Origin: Caulobacter mirabilis
GTDB lineage: Bacteria; Pseudomonadota; Alphaproteobacteria; Caulobacterales; Caulobacteraceae
Direction: 5' to 3'
Assembly: GCF_002749615.1 (NCBI RefSeq)
Contig: NZ_CP024201.1
Span: 2,232,001-2,296,000 of the forward strand
DNA length: 64,000 nucleotides
Position numbers and translations under genes: made by a program. Positions 42,012 through 53,900 of the stretch are shown piece by piece. Numbering within the stretch: the stretch's first letter is position 1; each line of letters opens with the position of its first letter. A model generated the notes under the pieces. The model made no database searches. It saw nothing but the letters and a program-made list of their open reading frames with translations, and was not told where the DNA came from.

Positions 42012-45000
42012 TCACTGGATCGTCGCCGGGCAGGTCGCCGTGCGCGGATCGCTCACGCCGGTGATGTTGCCGACCGCGTCGTACTGGTAGCAGGTCCGCA
42101 GGTTCAGCCCGCCGCTGTCCGTCGTGCTCGCCTTCAGCCGGTACTGCGCCCCGGCGTCATACTCGTAGGTCGTCGTCGTGCTGCTCGAAGAGTCGATCTT
42201 CTCGGTCATCGAGGTCATCAGCGACACCCCGCCCAGCACCGTGTAGCCGTAGTCGGTCTGCGGCCGCGCCCCGTCGTAGTCGGCCGGCTTGAGGACCTGG
42301 GTCAGGCTCCCCGTCGCCCCGTTCCAGCTGTAGCTGGTCACGTCGACGACATCCGTCCGCGGGCCGTCCGACGCCGTCGGCCGGTTGCAGGTCTTCGGAT
42401 TGACGCAGGTCCAGACCAGCGGCCCCTCACCGTAGCTCACCGTGCTGGTCAGGTCCGCCAGGCCCGAGCCCGGCTTGGCCTTCTTGACCAGGCTGACCAT
42501 GTTGTCCCGGACGTCGTAGCCGAACAGGTCCTGGTCGCCTTCCGGATAGGTCCGCGACACGACCCGCTTGCGGCCGTCCAGCCCGCTGGTCGTCACCCGC
42601 CCCAGCTCGTCGATCGTCCGCGTCAGCCGGCCCCCTTCCAGCGTCTCCACCGCATAGCGGCCGCCTTCCGGGTCCTGGCGCTCGCCGCGATAGCCCTCGG
42701 CGATGAAGAACTGGTGGGCGCCCCGCACCCCAGGCTGTCGGATCGACACCCCGTCGCGGGCCTCCTTCACCCGGCTCACGCTGTCGTAGACGTACGACAG
42801 CGACGGCGTCACCGTGTCCGCGGGCGTGTACAGTGCGGCGATCCGACAATAGGGGTCGGGCCGCTGCGCGACGGTGCGCAGGCGCGGCGCGGTGAGGTCC
42901 AGACGCGTGACCCCTCCCATCATGTCGACGGCCTTGACGACATGGCCGCAGGGCGCGGCGCCGTCGAACTCGGCCTCGACCTCGTAGAACATGTTCGGCC
43001 GCGCCGGCAGGCTCAGGGTCGGCCCCAGGTTCGAGGTCACCAGGATCGGGTGGTCCGAGGTGTTGTTGAGCGAGTCCGCCTGATAGTTGAGCGTCAGGCT
43101 GATCCCGTTCGGCCAGGTCCAGCCGCCCAGCCGCCATCCCCGCGTATGGGCCAGTTCGCGGCGGTTGAAGGTGTCCACGTCGCCATTGCCCCAGTAGGGG
43201 AAGGTCTGGACGTCGCCGCCCACGCCGGCCAGCTCGAAGCTGATCGTGCGGTAGTCCCATCCGCGGACGATCGCCTCCTGCTGCTGGGCGCCCGGCGACC
43301 GGCCGCGGATATGATCAGGACGGACGACGACCGGCGCGCCGGACATCGTCAACCGCTCGGCGCCGCCGTTGATCGGCAGGAAGCCGCCGTCGGCGAGCTT
43401 GGCGAACTGCTTCGACTGCGCGCCCTGGTTGATGGTCACGACGTTGAACATCTGGCGATCGGCCCACCAGTCGGCGACCAGCGCGCCGGTGACGTCGCGC
43501 CGGGCGCCGACCGACAGGCTTCCCCAGGCGTCCTGCATCGCGGCGAAGGCGGCGATGGTCGTGGTCGCCGCCTGGACTCGGCCCTGCCCCATCCCCTCGA
43601 ACCCGGAGCTCGAGAGCGCGGCGTTGATCTTCCAGTTCGACATCGGCCCGTCGCTCGGCGCGCCGTTGCCGATCCCTTCGGAGACGTAGGCCGGAATGTT
43701 GGTCAGCGTCCCGCCGCGCAGCTCGACCCGGCGTTCGAGCCGCATCGGGAACTCCCCGACCCCGACCGAGGCCAGCGCCGGGCTGGTGAAGCCGGCGGCG
43801 CCCTTGTCGAGGTTGACGCCCACCGCCGCGCTGCGATCGACGAAGCGATCCTTGATGATCTGGGCCGGCAGCACGGGTCCGTAGGCCTGGACCTGGGTGA
43901 CCGACGGCGCGCCGCCGCCCTTGGTCGGCCGCCCCCAGCGGGTCAGGATATGTGCGATCTCGAGCGGATCGGCCGGCGCGGCCGGGTCGTACTTGGTGGC
44001 CACGATCGCTCCGCCCCGCTGCACCGGCGGCAGCCGCTCGTAGGTGGTGATGATGTGGCCGTTCGCCGACACATTGTGCTTGGGGTACTCCGAGCCGATC
44101 CGGTGCCCCGGCCCGAGCGAGGCCTCCGACGAGGCCACCACGTCGAAACCCGCCGCGGCGTAGGACTGGATGCTCGTCGCCAGCCGGTCCCGCATCCGAT
44201 CGACCCAGAAGAGCGGGATCGCCGGGACCCGGTTGTAGGCCGCCACCGCCGTGGTTCCGCCGTCGTAGACCGTCAGCGCCCTGGCTCCGGTCGTCGAGGC
44301 TCCGGCCGCGAACCGATACGCGGCCCGCGCCCCGACGACCGGCGTCTCCCCCGCTTCCGGATTGTTGCCCCAGGCCAATCGCGAGGCGGTGGAGGTGGCG
44401 TCGGGACTGTTCGACATCTGCGCGACGACGCCGCCTTCCAGCGCCGAGCCGGTGGCGGCGATCGCGAAGATGGCCGCCCGTCGCTTGGCGTCGTCGTCGA
44501 CCTTCGACACCAGGCCGAAGCTGCTCTCGATGTCGACGACCGCCACCTCGTCGTAGGCCGTGAAGCCCACGGTCTCTCCGCCGGTCTCGCCGCCGGGCTC
44601 GACGATCGGCGGCGGCACGACGGCGAGCGCCTCCTCCGAGCTCACCACCCCGACATTGTGCAATGAGACCACGCGGGCGTTGGCCAGCTGGGCGTGAATC
44701 TCGCTCGCCTTCGAGAATTGAGCCGCCCAGGTGGCCGCGACCTTGGCCCGCATGAGGTCGCCCGATCCGGAGGGCACGTTCCCGGTTTCGCTGATCGGCG
44801 TGTGGGACAGCAGGATGGCCGGCGTGTCGAACGCCTGCTCGCGGTCCCATTTCTCGAGCAGCCCCGGCGACGTCTTTCCCCAGGTGAGCAGCAGGGTGGC
44901 GGGACGCAAGGTCAGCAGCGGCTTGGTCACCACCGCGTCGCCGTAGGTCCCTGATCCGGCGGCGAAGGGATGGTCCACGGTGATCTGCAGCGGCAAGGCG

Positions 45001-46235
45001 TAGGACGCCTGGCCCGCCAGCGCCGGCCCGATCGGCAGGCCGACGCCGTCGAACTGGAGGCTGGGGGTCCAGGTCGGATTGCCGGGGGTGGTCGTGGTTT
45101 CCACCGGAACGATCTCGAGCCGGCGGCCGTAGGTCTCATCGGCGAAGAAGCTGGCGTCGACGTACAGCCGCGCGGGAATCTGACCGATGGCGGGCACTTC
45201 GCCGTAGAGCCTGAACTTGGCCCGATAGGCGTCCGGGACGCCGCCGGCCCAGGTGGCGGCGACACTGTAGCCGGCGGGCTGATTCTGCAGCCATCCTCCG
45301 GCCGGTCGCTGCGCCGGCAGGATCGTCCGCCCGCCGATGACATCGTCGAGGTCGGCGGCCTGCAGGTCGGCCTGACGCAGGCGCGTCAGCAGGGCCTGGT
45401 CATAGCCCTGCAGCGTCGTCGACAGGGCGCCGGCGTTGAGCTGGCCGAGGACCGACACCCCGGCGGTTCCGGTCGCGGTTTCGCTGCCGCCGGCCGCGGC
45501 GGCGACCTGTCCGGACGTCAGGCCCATGGCCGCGCGGACATCGATCCCGGCCTTGTGGTCGTAGGGTTTGTACGAAGGATCGAAGAAGCGCGGCGCGCCG
45601 GCGATATCGGCCTCGACCCAGACATGGCTGATCGTGACGCTGGTCACGGCGCCCGAACAGGCCGGCAGCGACGCCGGGATGCCGCCCGCGGCGAGGAAGT
45701 CGCAGGCCGCCTTGGCGTCGGAGATGCCGGTCCAGGCCGTGAACTCCGCCGCCGAGAGGACCCGGGTTCCGTACTTGTAGCGGGCGCTGAAGGCAGACTC
45801 GCGAAGCAGTTCGACGAGCAGGTGCGCCTGGTCGAGCGGCGTGCCGGCCCTGTCGATGATCACGCCCAGTGGCCCCTTGTGGCTCCCGAACATGAACTCG
45901 GTGTCGATCCCGTTGCGGACGTACTCATAGATCAGGTTCGGGTCGCCCCGCAGGGCGCGCGCCAGTTCCCGGATCTCAGGGGCGCGGAGACGTATGCCGC
46001 CCGGGCAGATCTGCGCGTTGCTGGAGTAGTCGCGACACAGGCCGTCCGTGGCGGTCTGGGCCTGGGTCGCGAACCAGGCGTCCGCCGTCGACGGCGACAC
46101 CAGCGCGCCCTTGGCGATCTTGACGGACGGAACCGGCGGCAGCGTCGCGGTGATCTGGGCGAGCGCCGGCGCGGCGTGGAGGCCGGCGACCAGGGCGGTC
46201 GAGACCAGCCAGGCGAGTTTCTTTGAGTTGTTCAT
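42012..46235 (-). CDS. Rhs-type secreted protein, N-terminal half, with Cys-less transglutaminase-like domain
   Basis: A 1407-residue protein. ATG at 46235 (MNNSKKLAW) is preferred; a GTG four codons upstream is possible. The signal peptide ends near APALAQ. A transglutaminase-like domain follows (about residues 85-230): [20 protein letters not shown], then His in SHVWVEAD and Asp in FFDPSYK. The catalytic Cys expected in the GxC position is absent (GTPLDQA), so it is probably not an active protease or transglutaminase. The middle carries Rhs N-terminal domains and the end a few YD repeats ([29 protein letters not shown]). It ends where the neighbouring Rhs core begins, in ATGA-style overlap, so the pair equals one full Rhs protein like that at 47943-54506. 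Confidence 0.87.
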   Translation of the reverse strand: MNNSKKLAWLVSTALVAGLHAAPALAQITATLPPVPSVKIAKGALVSPSTADAWFATQAQTATDGLCRDYSSNAQICPGGIRLRAPEIRELARALRGDPNLIYEYVRNGIDTEFMFGSHKGPLGVIIDRAGTPLDQAHLLVELLRESAFSARYKYGTRVLSAAEFTAWTGISDAKAACDFLAAGGIPASLPACSGAVTSVTISHVWVEADIAGAPRFFDPSYKPYDHKAGIDVRAAMGLTSGQVAAAAGGSETATGTAGVSVLGQLNAGALSTTLQGYDQALLTRLRQADLQAADLDDVIGGRTILPAQRPAGGWLQNQPAGYSVAATWAGGVPDAYRAKFRLYGEVPAIGQIPARLYVDASFFADETYGRRLEIVPVETTTTPGNPTWTPSLQFDGVGLPIGPALAGQASYALPLQITVDHPFAAGSGTYGDAVVTKPLLTLRPATLLLTWGKTSPGLLEKWDREQAFDTPAILLSHTPISETGNVPSGSGDLMRAKVAATWAAQFSKASEIHAQLANARVVSLHNVGVVSSEEALAVVPPPIVEPGGETGGETVGFTAYDEVAVVDIESSFGLVSKVDDDAKRRAAIFAIAATGSALEGGVVAQMSNSPDATSTASRLAWGNNPEAGETPVVGARAAYRFAAGASTTGARALTVYDGGTTAVAAYNRVPAIPLFWVDRMRDRLATSIQSYAAAGFDVVASSEASLGPGHRIGSEYPKHNVSANGHIITTYERLPPVQRGGAIVATKYDPAAPADPLEIAHILTRWGRPTKGGGAPSVTQVQAYGPVLPAQIIKDRFVDRSAAVGVNLDKGAAGFTSPALASVGVGEFPMRLERRVELRGGTLTNIPAYVSEGIGNGAPSDGPMSNWKINAALSSSGFEGMGQGRVQAATTTIAAFAAMQDAWGSLSVGARRDVTGALVADWWADRQMFNVVTINQGAQSKQFAKLADGGFLPINGGAERLTMSGAPVVVRPDHIRGRSPGAQQQEAIVRGWDYRTISFELAGVGGDVQTFPYWGNGDVDTFNRRELAHTRGWRLGGWTWPNGISLTLNYQADSLNNTSDHPILVTSNLGPTLSLPARPNMFYEVEAEFDGAAPCGHVVKAVDMMGGVTRLDLTAPRLRTVAQRPDPYCRIAALYTPADTVTPSLSYVYDSVSRVKEARDGVSIRQPGVRGAHQFFIAEGYRGERQDPEGGRYAVETLEGGRLTRTIDELGRVTTSGLDGRKRVVSRTYPEGDQDLFGYDVRDNMVSLVKKAKPGSGLADLTSTVSYGEGPLVWTCVNPKTCNRPTASDGPRTDVVDVTSYSWNGATGSLTQVLKPADYDGARPQTDYGYTVLGGVSLMTSMTEKIDSSSSTTTTYEYDAGAQYRLKASTTDSGGLNLRTCYQYDAVGNITGVSDPRTATCPATIQ

Positions 46236-46243
46236 GACCAGGA

Positions 46244-46267
46244 TCACCCCCGCTCCCCCGGGGGTGA
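46244..46267 (-). promoter_or_regulatory. Hairpin over the translation start of the split Rhs gene
   Basis: TCACCCCC (46244-46251) and GGGGGTGA (46260-46267) form a perfect eight-pair stem with an eight-base loop, immediately upstream of the ATG at 46235 and including the alternative GTG. On the mRNA it would hide the G-rich ribosome-binding region. It could limit translation; no ligand or sensor is known. Confidence 0.35.
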
Positions 46268-46339
46268 CCGGGGCAGCCGTCTTCTGAAAACTGGATAGAG
46301 ATCGTCACCCGGGCGCCGCGCGGCGCCCGCGACCGCCGC

Positions 46340-46531
46340 CTAGGTGGTGGTCACCGTGGCGGTGCGGTTTCCGTTGTCGTCGTAGCTGTAGGTGATCGTG
46401 ACGCCGGTCGAATAGGTCACGGTCTTCAGCCGCCCCAGGTCGTCATAGGTATAGGTGACCGTCGCCGCGGACGCGCCTCCCCCCGCGACGCTCAGCATCA
46501 CCGCTGTCGCCGCCATCAAGCCCCGAAGCAT
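46340..46531 (-). CDS. 63-residue secreted YD-repeat micro-protein
   Basis: A complete short gene: signal peptide (MAATAVMLSVAGGGASAA) and then only two YD units, VTYTYDDLGRLKTVTY and ITYSYDDNGNRTATVT, before the stop. It lies about 100 bases upstream of the split Rhs gene on the same strand. The repeats are well formed, so it is not obviously decayed. A similar signal-peptide plus two-YD start occurs in the protein encoded at 54752, which suggests a recurring secreted YD module rather than a chance fragment. Function unknown. Confidence 0.7.
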   Translation of the reverse strand: MLRGLMAATAVMLSVAGGGASAATVTYTYDDLGRLKTVTYSTGVTITYSYDDNGNRTATVTTT

Positions 46532-46735
46532 CGCCCCACTCCCACTGACCTGCAGGCCAGCCTAATCAACCAGGGAGCGAAGACAAGGGGCTTTCGGCCA
46601 GCCGCTTCGGCCGATGCCTGGGCGTCAGCTGTCGGGCGGGCTTGGTTCGGCGGAGGGCGGGCTGGGGCGAAGTCGCAGCAGCGGCGCACAACCGAAGCCA
46701 AGTCTCGCTTCTCAATGGCTCATGCCCAAATCATG

Positions 46736-47206
46736 TCAGTCGCGCCGAAGCGGAAAATAGGGCCGTAGAAGACGCAGGCCGTGTCGCGCCTTTACCGGCG
46801 TCTCGAATATGAGCGTCAACGCACCTAGGACGACGAGCATGAAGAGAATGCCTGTCAGCAGACCGACTGCGGCCCATCCCGCTCGCAGGCATAGATTGAA
46901 GGCTAGAACCAAGCCTAGGGCCTGAAGGGTTAGCCAGCCGACGCTGGCGGTCCAGGCCATGGCCCTGCTGTTCGCGCTCAGGAGGTCAGCCTCGTAGTCC
47001 GACATCGGCGACCGCGGCAGCCGCAGCGTCACAACATAGGTTACTGAGGCGACGCCGAGGATTCCGCTTGCAGACAGATAGACAAGGAAGCCCGCAGGCT
47101 TCGAGATGTCGCCGCTGTTGGCTCCCTCCAAGAGAACTGAGAAGGCCAGAACGGCTGCTGCGGCGACCGTGAGGCCGATGGTCTTTGGTGGTGTCATCTC
47201 GTCCAT
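46736..47206 (-). CDS. Four-helix membrane protein, unknown
   Basis: A 156-residue protein with four hydrophobic segments (about residues 9-27, 38-60, 85-108 and 112-135) and a basic C-terminus (RHGLRLLRPYFPLRRD). The region between helices 2 and 3 is polar and short. I recognise no family. It sits alone between two Rhs units on the same strand and could be an orphan immunity protein left from an earlier tail exchange, or an unrelated inner-membrane protein. Confidence 0.68.
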   Translation of the reverse strand: MDEMTPPKTIGLTVAAAAVLAFSVLLEGANSGDISKPAGFLVYLSASGILGVASVTYVVTLRLPRSPMSDYEADLLSANSRAMAWTASVGWLTLQALGLVLAFNLCLRAGWAAVGLLTGILFMLVVLGALTLIFETPVKARHGLRLLRPYFPLRRD

Positions 47207-47580
47207 ATGGCAGTTGTGGCCGAGCGTCGTTTAGGGACTATTGCCCTGGGCGCAATCGGGCCCTTCATGTCGTGACGGGCGGGGTCGAAGGGGCGGCAAC
47301 TATTGAGTACGAGCGCCTGAAAAGGCGCCCCTTTTAGGCGCGATACCCGTAGATGCTAAGCTAGTGCCGGCTCAATAGTGCATCTTCTCGGTCGTTCAAT
47401 ATCGATCACAGCATTTCCAATCTATATCCAGGGATCTTGGGGTGTCAGTAAATATTGAATCCGCTGGAGGCAATGGTGACAAAATCGTTCCAATTTTTTG
47501 ATGTGGAAAATATTCTTCTATAATTTTCTATATGTCCGTCTTGGTGGTGATATTGCGAAATTTCTAAAATGTGATCGGGC
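47207..47580. other. AT-rich gap with no gene seen
   Basis: From about 47330 the DNA is strikingly AT-rich compared with the rest of the window. No frame with a ribosome site was found on either strand. It lies just downstream of the lipoprotein gene and shares its composition, so it probably belongs to the same acquired block. Confidence 0.6.
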
Positions 47581-47946
47581 CTATGATCTTCTTCTCAGCG
47601 TTACCATCGTCTCGTTGTATCTCTTTGCGTAATTTCTGGCCTTGTTCTGAAGGGCTCTATGCTCATCATCCGAAATCATATCAGATGTTCCATGGATAAT
47701 CCTTACATCTGAGGGGGATAGGTAGTCCAACCTCATGCCATCGGGAATCCCGGGGACATATGTGCCAACGCCCCCGATACCTAGTAGGGCATAGTCCCCC
47801 CTGCTCGCTGCATGTCGGGCGTCGCTCTCGGCCTGCGCGATATCCAGCGATCTCAGGTGCTGCCGTTGGGCCAGGGACGGGCCGCTGCGTTCGCAGCCGG
47901 AGATCATAACAACCACGCATCCGAGGAGCATCTCGCGCCTGATCAT
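47581..47946 (-). CDS. Lipoprotein overlapping the Rhs stop; candidate immunity protein
   Basis: A 121-residue protein with an N-terminal lipobox (MLLGCVVVMISGC, lipidated Cys at residue 18) followed by a helical, charged periplasmic domain (SLDIAQAESDARHAASRG; SDDEHRALQNKARNYAKRYN). Its ATG overlaps the TGA of the large Rhs gene (47943-47946), so the two are co-translated. The DNA is AT-richer than the Rhs core, like the toxin tail it follows. A membrane-anchored periplasmic protein coupled to an exported toxin is a sensible immunity arrangement if the toxin acts in, or passes through, the periplasm. I recognise no family; the role is inferred from position. Confidence 0.72.
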   Translation of the reverse strand: MIRREMLLGCVVVMISGCERSGPSLAQRQHLRSLDIAQAESDARHAASRGDYALLGIGGVGTYVPGIPDGMRLDYLSPSDVRIIHGTSDMISDDEHRALQNKARNYAKRYNETMVTLRRRS

Positions 47947-50900
47947 CTAACGCTCCCGCCTGAACCCGTCCTCTCCGGTAGCCCTAGCTCCTTCCGAATT
48001 GGGTTCTCATTATGCCTAATGTTCTGCATGTATGGGCCTTCGTCGGTCATTCCAGTCACGCTGTGGCCGATTTCGTGCATTATAACAACGGTCATAGGAG
48101 TATCTTGCATTCCAGTGGTGGTTGGAACCGAAACTACTGATGTCGGATCAATTTTTATATTTCCAGTTCCTATATCTGTTTCATTTTTTCGGCTTCCTGG
48201 GGCGAGAATTATTTGTCTTGTAATGTCTCTGTCTCGCATTATTTTGGCCAATTCCTTTCCCCTTTCAGTAGAAAAGCCCTTGTTGGTTTCGGAAACCACT
48301 AAGGCGCGCTGTGCCGCCGTCCCCCCACTTACCGTAACTAACGGAGGTGGCGGCGGAGTCGGCGCACCATTGCCCTCTACGCCGTCCGTCACTTCCTTCT
48401 TTGCACGACGATCTTGCCCGATTTCGAAGCCCATTGCCTGCTTCCCCGTCGGATCATTCTTGTTCACCGGATCCGCGCCCACGTAGAGCGTCAGGTTCGG
48501 ATCGTCCTTGGTCCCGACCGGATCGACCTGCAGGAACTGGCCCAGGCGCGGGTGGTAGTAGCGGGCGCGGTAGTACCAGAGGCCCGTCTCCGCATCGTGG
48601 TAGCGGCCCGTGTAGCCGAACGGGACATTGGCCGGCAGCGCGCCGCTCATCTCGCCGTAGGGGCTGTAGGTCACCGGCGTTCCGGCCGCGCCCGCGCTGT
48701 TGGAGCTGTTGATGATCGAGCCCTGGCCGTCGGCGTGCAGCCAGGTCACCGTTCCCGCCGGCGTCACCGTCGCCAGCGGCGTGTCCACCGACGCGCCCGG
48801 CACATAGCGGCGCAGGATGTTCCCCGCCGCATCGGCCTCGGCCAGCTCGTCCTGGCCCGACCACAGCATCCGGGTGACGACGCCGTTGACCGTCTTCTTG
48901 GTCCGCCGGTCGTCGCCGTCGTACTCGTAGGTCGCGGTCGTCCCGGGCTTGGTCGCGCCGCGCAGGCGGTTGCGCATGTCGTAGGCGAAGGTCCAGTCGC
49001 CGTCCGAGGTCATGTTCCCCCGGCCGTCGAAGGCCAGGCTCGCGCCCGCTTCCGAGGCCAGCTGGTTCAGCGCGTTGGCCGCGCCGTAGGTTCGGGCGTA
49101 GCCCAGGGTCGGCGTCCAGTCGTAGGCCGCCGGGTTGGCCCGGTAGAGGATTAGCCCCGCCTTGTCCCGCGTGTAGGTCAGCGGCGCGTTCAGCGGCGAA
49201 CCGGCCGCGAATGTGTGGGTCACCTGTTGCAGGTCGCTGTCCGGCTCGTAGCCGTAGGCCGTGCCGGTCCCGTTCGAGCGGGCGAAGTGGGTCGGCCGCG
49301 ACTGGCTGTCGTAGGTCCAGGTTCCGGAGCCGCCGGTGAAGCTCACTGTCGCCATCCGGTTGGCGGCGTCGAAGCCATAGGTCGCCGTCCAGCCGTCCGG
49401 CCACTGGACCGAGGTCCGGTTGCCGGCCGCGTCGTAGCCGTAGACGAACTGGAACCACGGCCCGCCGCTGGTCTGGTTCTCGGGATAGAACAGGTCGTTC
49501 GTCACCCGCCCGGCGGGGTCGTAGCTGTAGATCCGCACGTCGCGGATCAGGGCGACGTCGAACACTCCCGCGGTCGTCTGCTGCGATACGTCCTTGAACA
49601 CCCGCCGCCCGGCGAGGTCATAGGTGTTGCGCGACAGGCGGCCGACAGGGGACGCGGTCGTCGGGTCGTCCTGCTCCCGTTGATAGGATAGCCGGCCGGC
49701 GGGATCGTAGACCATGATCGTCCACCGATCGTCGCCGGCGTGCTTCCTGTGCTGGACGTACTGGAGCTGGCCGCGTTGATTGTGGAACACCGTCTCGACC
49801 GGAGCGGGCAGCGGGCCGGCGCCGTCCGGATCGGGATAGGTCGTGGCCATTTTCCGGCCCAGGCCGTCGTACTGGAAGGTCGTGGCGTTGCCGCGCGCGT
49901 CGCTCTCGCTCGCGATCAGGCCGCTGGCCATGTAGCCGTAGGATCGCCAGGCGTGCGTGGTCTGGCCCGCCGGAAGCTCCGCGGTCAGGGCGCACGAGGG
50001 ATCCGTCACGCTGGCCCGGAACCAGCGCTCGACCAGCGTCGGCTCGCCGGCCAGGTTGTAGCTGGTCCGTGTCGCCCGGCCCTCCGGGTCGACCTTGATC
50101 GTCTCGCGCCCGGCGAGGTCGTAGCAGGTCCGGACGATGTCGCCGGACGGATCGGTCGCCGCCAGCGCCCGGCCGGCCGGCGAATAGGCGGTCGCGCTGG
50201 TCCGCCATACTCCGGCCGTCGCGTCCCACGCCCGCTGCTCAAGCACCCTGCCGACCACGTCATAGGACCACTGCGTCCGGATGCCGGTTCCCGCCGGCCC
50301 GAGGGTCTCGGTCTTGCGGCGCAGCGCGTCGTAGCTGGTCGTGCTCACATTGCCGCGGGGGTCGGCGGCCGACGTCACATCGCCGCGCGCGTCGCAGGCG
50401 AAGGTCGAGGTCAGGTTCAGGCCGCCGGCCTGCGAGGCCTCTGTCGTCGAGGTCTTGCAGAAGGCCGGCTGACCGTTCTGGCCGTAGGCCGTGCTGCTGC
50501 GCCGTCCCGTCGGGTCGGTCGCGGTCGCCGGCCGGCCGAAGGCGTCGTAGGTCATGGTCCAGATCGGGCGGCTCGCGACATTGGAGACGCCGTCGAGGAC
50601 CTGTGGCTCGGTCACCGTCTGGACCAGCCCCTGGGCGTTGTAGCTGTAGTCGTAGTCACGCTCCGACGAGTCCCAGGCGATGACCGGCAGGGTCACCTTG
50701 ACCGGCTTGTTCCAGGTCGGGTGGTACTGCGCCTTGAGGATGATGGTCTGACGCCACCAGGGGTCGGGCGCGCCATTCGAGATCCGCCGCTTCTCGACGA
50801 CGTTGTTGCGGTCGTCGTAGGCGAACTCCTGGCGCTCCAGCCACGGCAGCAGCCGCGTGGCCACCCGCCCGCGAGCGTCGTAGGTGGTGTAGGTGGTCCG

Positions 50901-53900
50901 GCCCAGCTCATCGGCCTGGGCGATCGCCCGATCGTCAGTGTCGTAGCTGATGCGGACGACGCCGTTCAGCGGGTCCTTCCGAGCGCCGAACCCCATGCCC
51001 GGCGCATAGTAGGTGTAGGCCGGTCCGCCGGCGCCCTGGGCCAGCGAGTCCGCGTCCCGCCAGGTCCGCACACGGCCGAGCTTGTCGTAGGCCAGCTCGA
51101 ACTGCGGCGTGGTCCTGCCGGGCTCGGTCACGGCCATGAGCCGGGGCCAGGGAGACGGGCGGGCCGCGAAGTCGAACTCCCACCTGTAGGTCCAGGTCTG
51201 GCCGGCGGCGTCGACGAAGCTCTTGGCCACCGGATAGTTCCAGCGGTAGCTGCCGTCCGGATTGCGAAGATAGTCCTCGACCACCGTCGTCGAGCGGCCG
51301 TCCGAGCTCTTGGCGTCCATCCGGTTGATGTCGATCCAGACGCCCAGATTGCTCGACACCCGCTTCAGCTTGTCCGCGCAGGCGGGGAAGTAGGAACTGA
51401 TCAGCGGATCGCTTCCGTGGCCGCCGTACTGGATGTTGAGGTCGGTGCAGTAGGTGAAGGTGAGCGCAACGCCCGTGGGGAAGGTCCAGCTGTTGGCGAA
51501 GAAGCCCTGCTCGTGGCCCTTCACGGCCTCGTAGTCGTTGCCGTCGTCCGCGCCGCGCCGGCCGTTGGGGTTCCAGACCTTCCAGCCGAAGGCGATCTGG
51601 TCGCCCCCTCCCTGGGTCAGGACATAGGACACCTGATCATAGATCCAGGTGCTCGAGCGTGCGTACTGGGTGTACTCCTCGGCGCGACGCTGACCGGTCT
51701 GCACCAGCTTCGATTGCGATGACGGCGCGGCCGCCAGCGTGCCGTCGGCGACGCGGACGAAGGTCTCGGACGACGCGCCCTGGCGCACGGTGACGACGTT
51801 GTTCGTCAGATGCCGCGAGAGCCAGCGCATCACGCCGAGGCCGGCGAGCTGGTGGGGCGCGGACTGGGCGTCCGCCTTGTAGACCTCGAACGCCGCCTTG
51901 ATCGCCACCATCGGCGCGGCCAGCGACAGCGGCGTCGTGCCGCCCATCGCCTCGAGGCCGCCGCCGGACGAGGTCGCCCGGATGTCGAAGTTGTGGGTCC
52001 AGCCGCCGCGCAGACATTTGGGACAGCTCTCGCCGCCGTTCTGGTAGATGCGCTGGAAGGACAGCGCGTAGGGGAACTCGCCCTGGCCGACCACCAGGTC
52101 CGGCGCAGGCCGGTAGGTGTAGGCGCCGGTGCGCAGGTCGACGCCCTCGAGGTTCGAGCGGTCCTTGAACTCGTCCTTCAGCAGGTCGCCCTGCATCGGC
52201 GCCGTGCGCTGGGCCTCCTCCCGCGCCGACGCCGTGCCGCCGCCGCCCTTCAGGGCGCGGGCGACCGAGGTCACCACATGGGCGATCTCGCTGCCGTCGC
52301 CATTGAACGCCACCCAGGCGCAGCCCCGGTGCATGAAGTCGTCGCCTTCGGCCGCGCGGTTCCCCGTTGGGTACATGCCGTTCATGCTCCCGGCGGAGCG
52401 CGACACGACGCTGCCCGGACCCAGGTACCGGTCGTTGGCCTGGATCACGGTGTAGGCCTGGTTGGCGGTGGCCTGGCCGGTGCAGGCGACGCCTTTGTAG
52501 GAGACCAGTCCTTCGCGGTACTGCGCGACGGTCGCCCCGCCGGGCAGCAGCCGGTGATAGCGGATGCTGCCGGCCAGGTTTTCCTGGCCCCAGCCGAAGC
52601 GCTGCGCCGTGCTCGCGGTCTCGACGGCGTCGGTCTGCTGTTCGAACAGGCTGCCTTCCAGCATGCCGCCCAGGGCCGCGATGGTGTGGCGCGCGGCGGT
52701 CTTGTCGACGGCGACCCCGGCAAGGCTGGTGGTGCTGAAGCCGGAGTCGAGATCCAGCCGCACCGCCTCGTCCACGACCGTGCTGGCGAGGATCATTTCG
52801 CCGGCGTCGTGCTGGTCGTTGTTGTTGACGTCATGAACCTGATGCTGGATCTGCGTGTAGGCGACGCCGATAGTGTAGTGGTGCTGCACCAGGGTGTTGG
52901 ACGCGCCCTCGACGAGCTGAACGCCGCGCGTCATCTGCGCCAGCCAGGCGCTGTAGAGGCGCCCCTTCAGCTTCTCTGATTGCGTCGGTTGCGAGCCGTA
53001 TGGAGGCCCCCAGTATTCGGCGCCCGGCGGCATGAGCGGCTGACCGGTGAAGCTGCCGCCCCGACCGGTCTCGCCGGCGTAGAAGTCGTCGTTGACCCGC
53101 GCCTGGAGCTCCGAGCTGGTGTCGCCCCAGCCGTGGGCGATGATGACGTCGACGCCGCTGTCGACCTCCTTGGTCGACACCCGGTCCATCCAGGTTCCAT
53201 AGGCGCCGGCGCCGCCCTGGCGCGCGGCGTAGGGAAGGTTGGCTGAGATCCTCACCCCAGGGACGGCCGGCGTGAGAAGGCAGCCGGAACTGGCGCCGGC
53301 GGGGAGCGGCCCCTGCAGCGAGAAGCCCTGCCCTCCAACGGAATGGGTGTTCGACGGCGGCCCGTACTCCCAGGTATCTGCGGTGTGGTAGACGAGCCGC
53401 TTGCCGTAGATCTCGTCGACGAACAGGTCGACGCGGCAGTTTCCGGCCTCGACGGTCAGCTTCGTGCGGAACTTGTCGGGCAGGCCGCCGGTGTAGCCGC
53501 CCCAACTCGCGGCGAGCACCCCAGTGGTGGGCGTGGCCCAGGGATCGGCGGCGGGGCGGATACGCTCGCCGCCCATGATCTCCTCGGAACGCTTGTCCTT
53601 GTAGGTGGTCTTGAGCTTGGTCAGCAGGGTGTTGGCGGTGCTGTTGAGCGCGCTCTCGGCCCCAGTCAGATTGACGCCGGTGACATAGGCCACGCCGCTC
53701 TCGGTTCCCGAGCCCGTCGGGGTCGCCGCGGTGGCGACGAAGCTCGAAGGCGACAGACCCGCCTCGGTCGCGACATTGATCTGCGTCCAGCGATCCATGG
53801 CCTTGTAGGACGGATCCAGCGTCACGGTCGCGCCGCCGATCACGGCGCTGACCCAGGCATGGCCCATCTCGACCTGGCTGATCGTCCCCGTGCCGGTCAC

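Noticed and set aside
41985..42015. The Rhs split considered as a sequencing frameshift
   Set aside because: The second ORF has its own signal peptide and the genes overlap in a normal ATGA-type junction, which a frameshift would not create.
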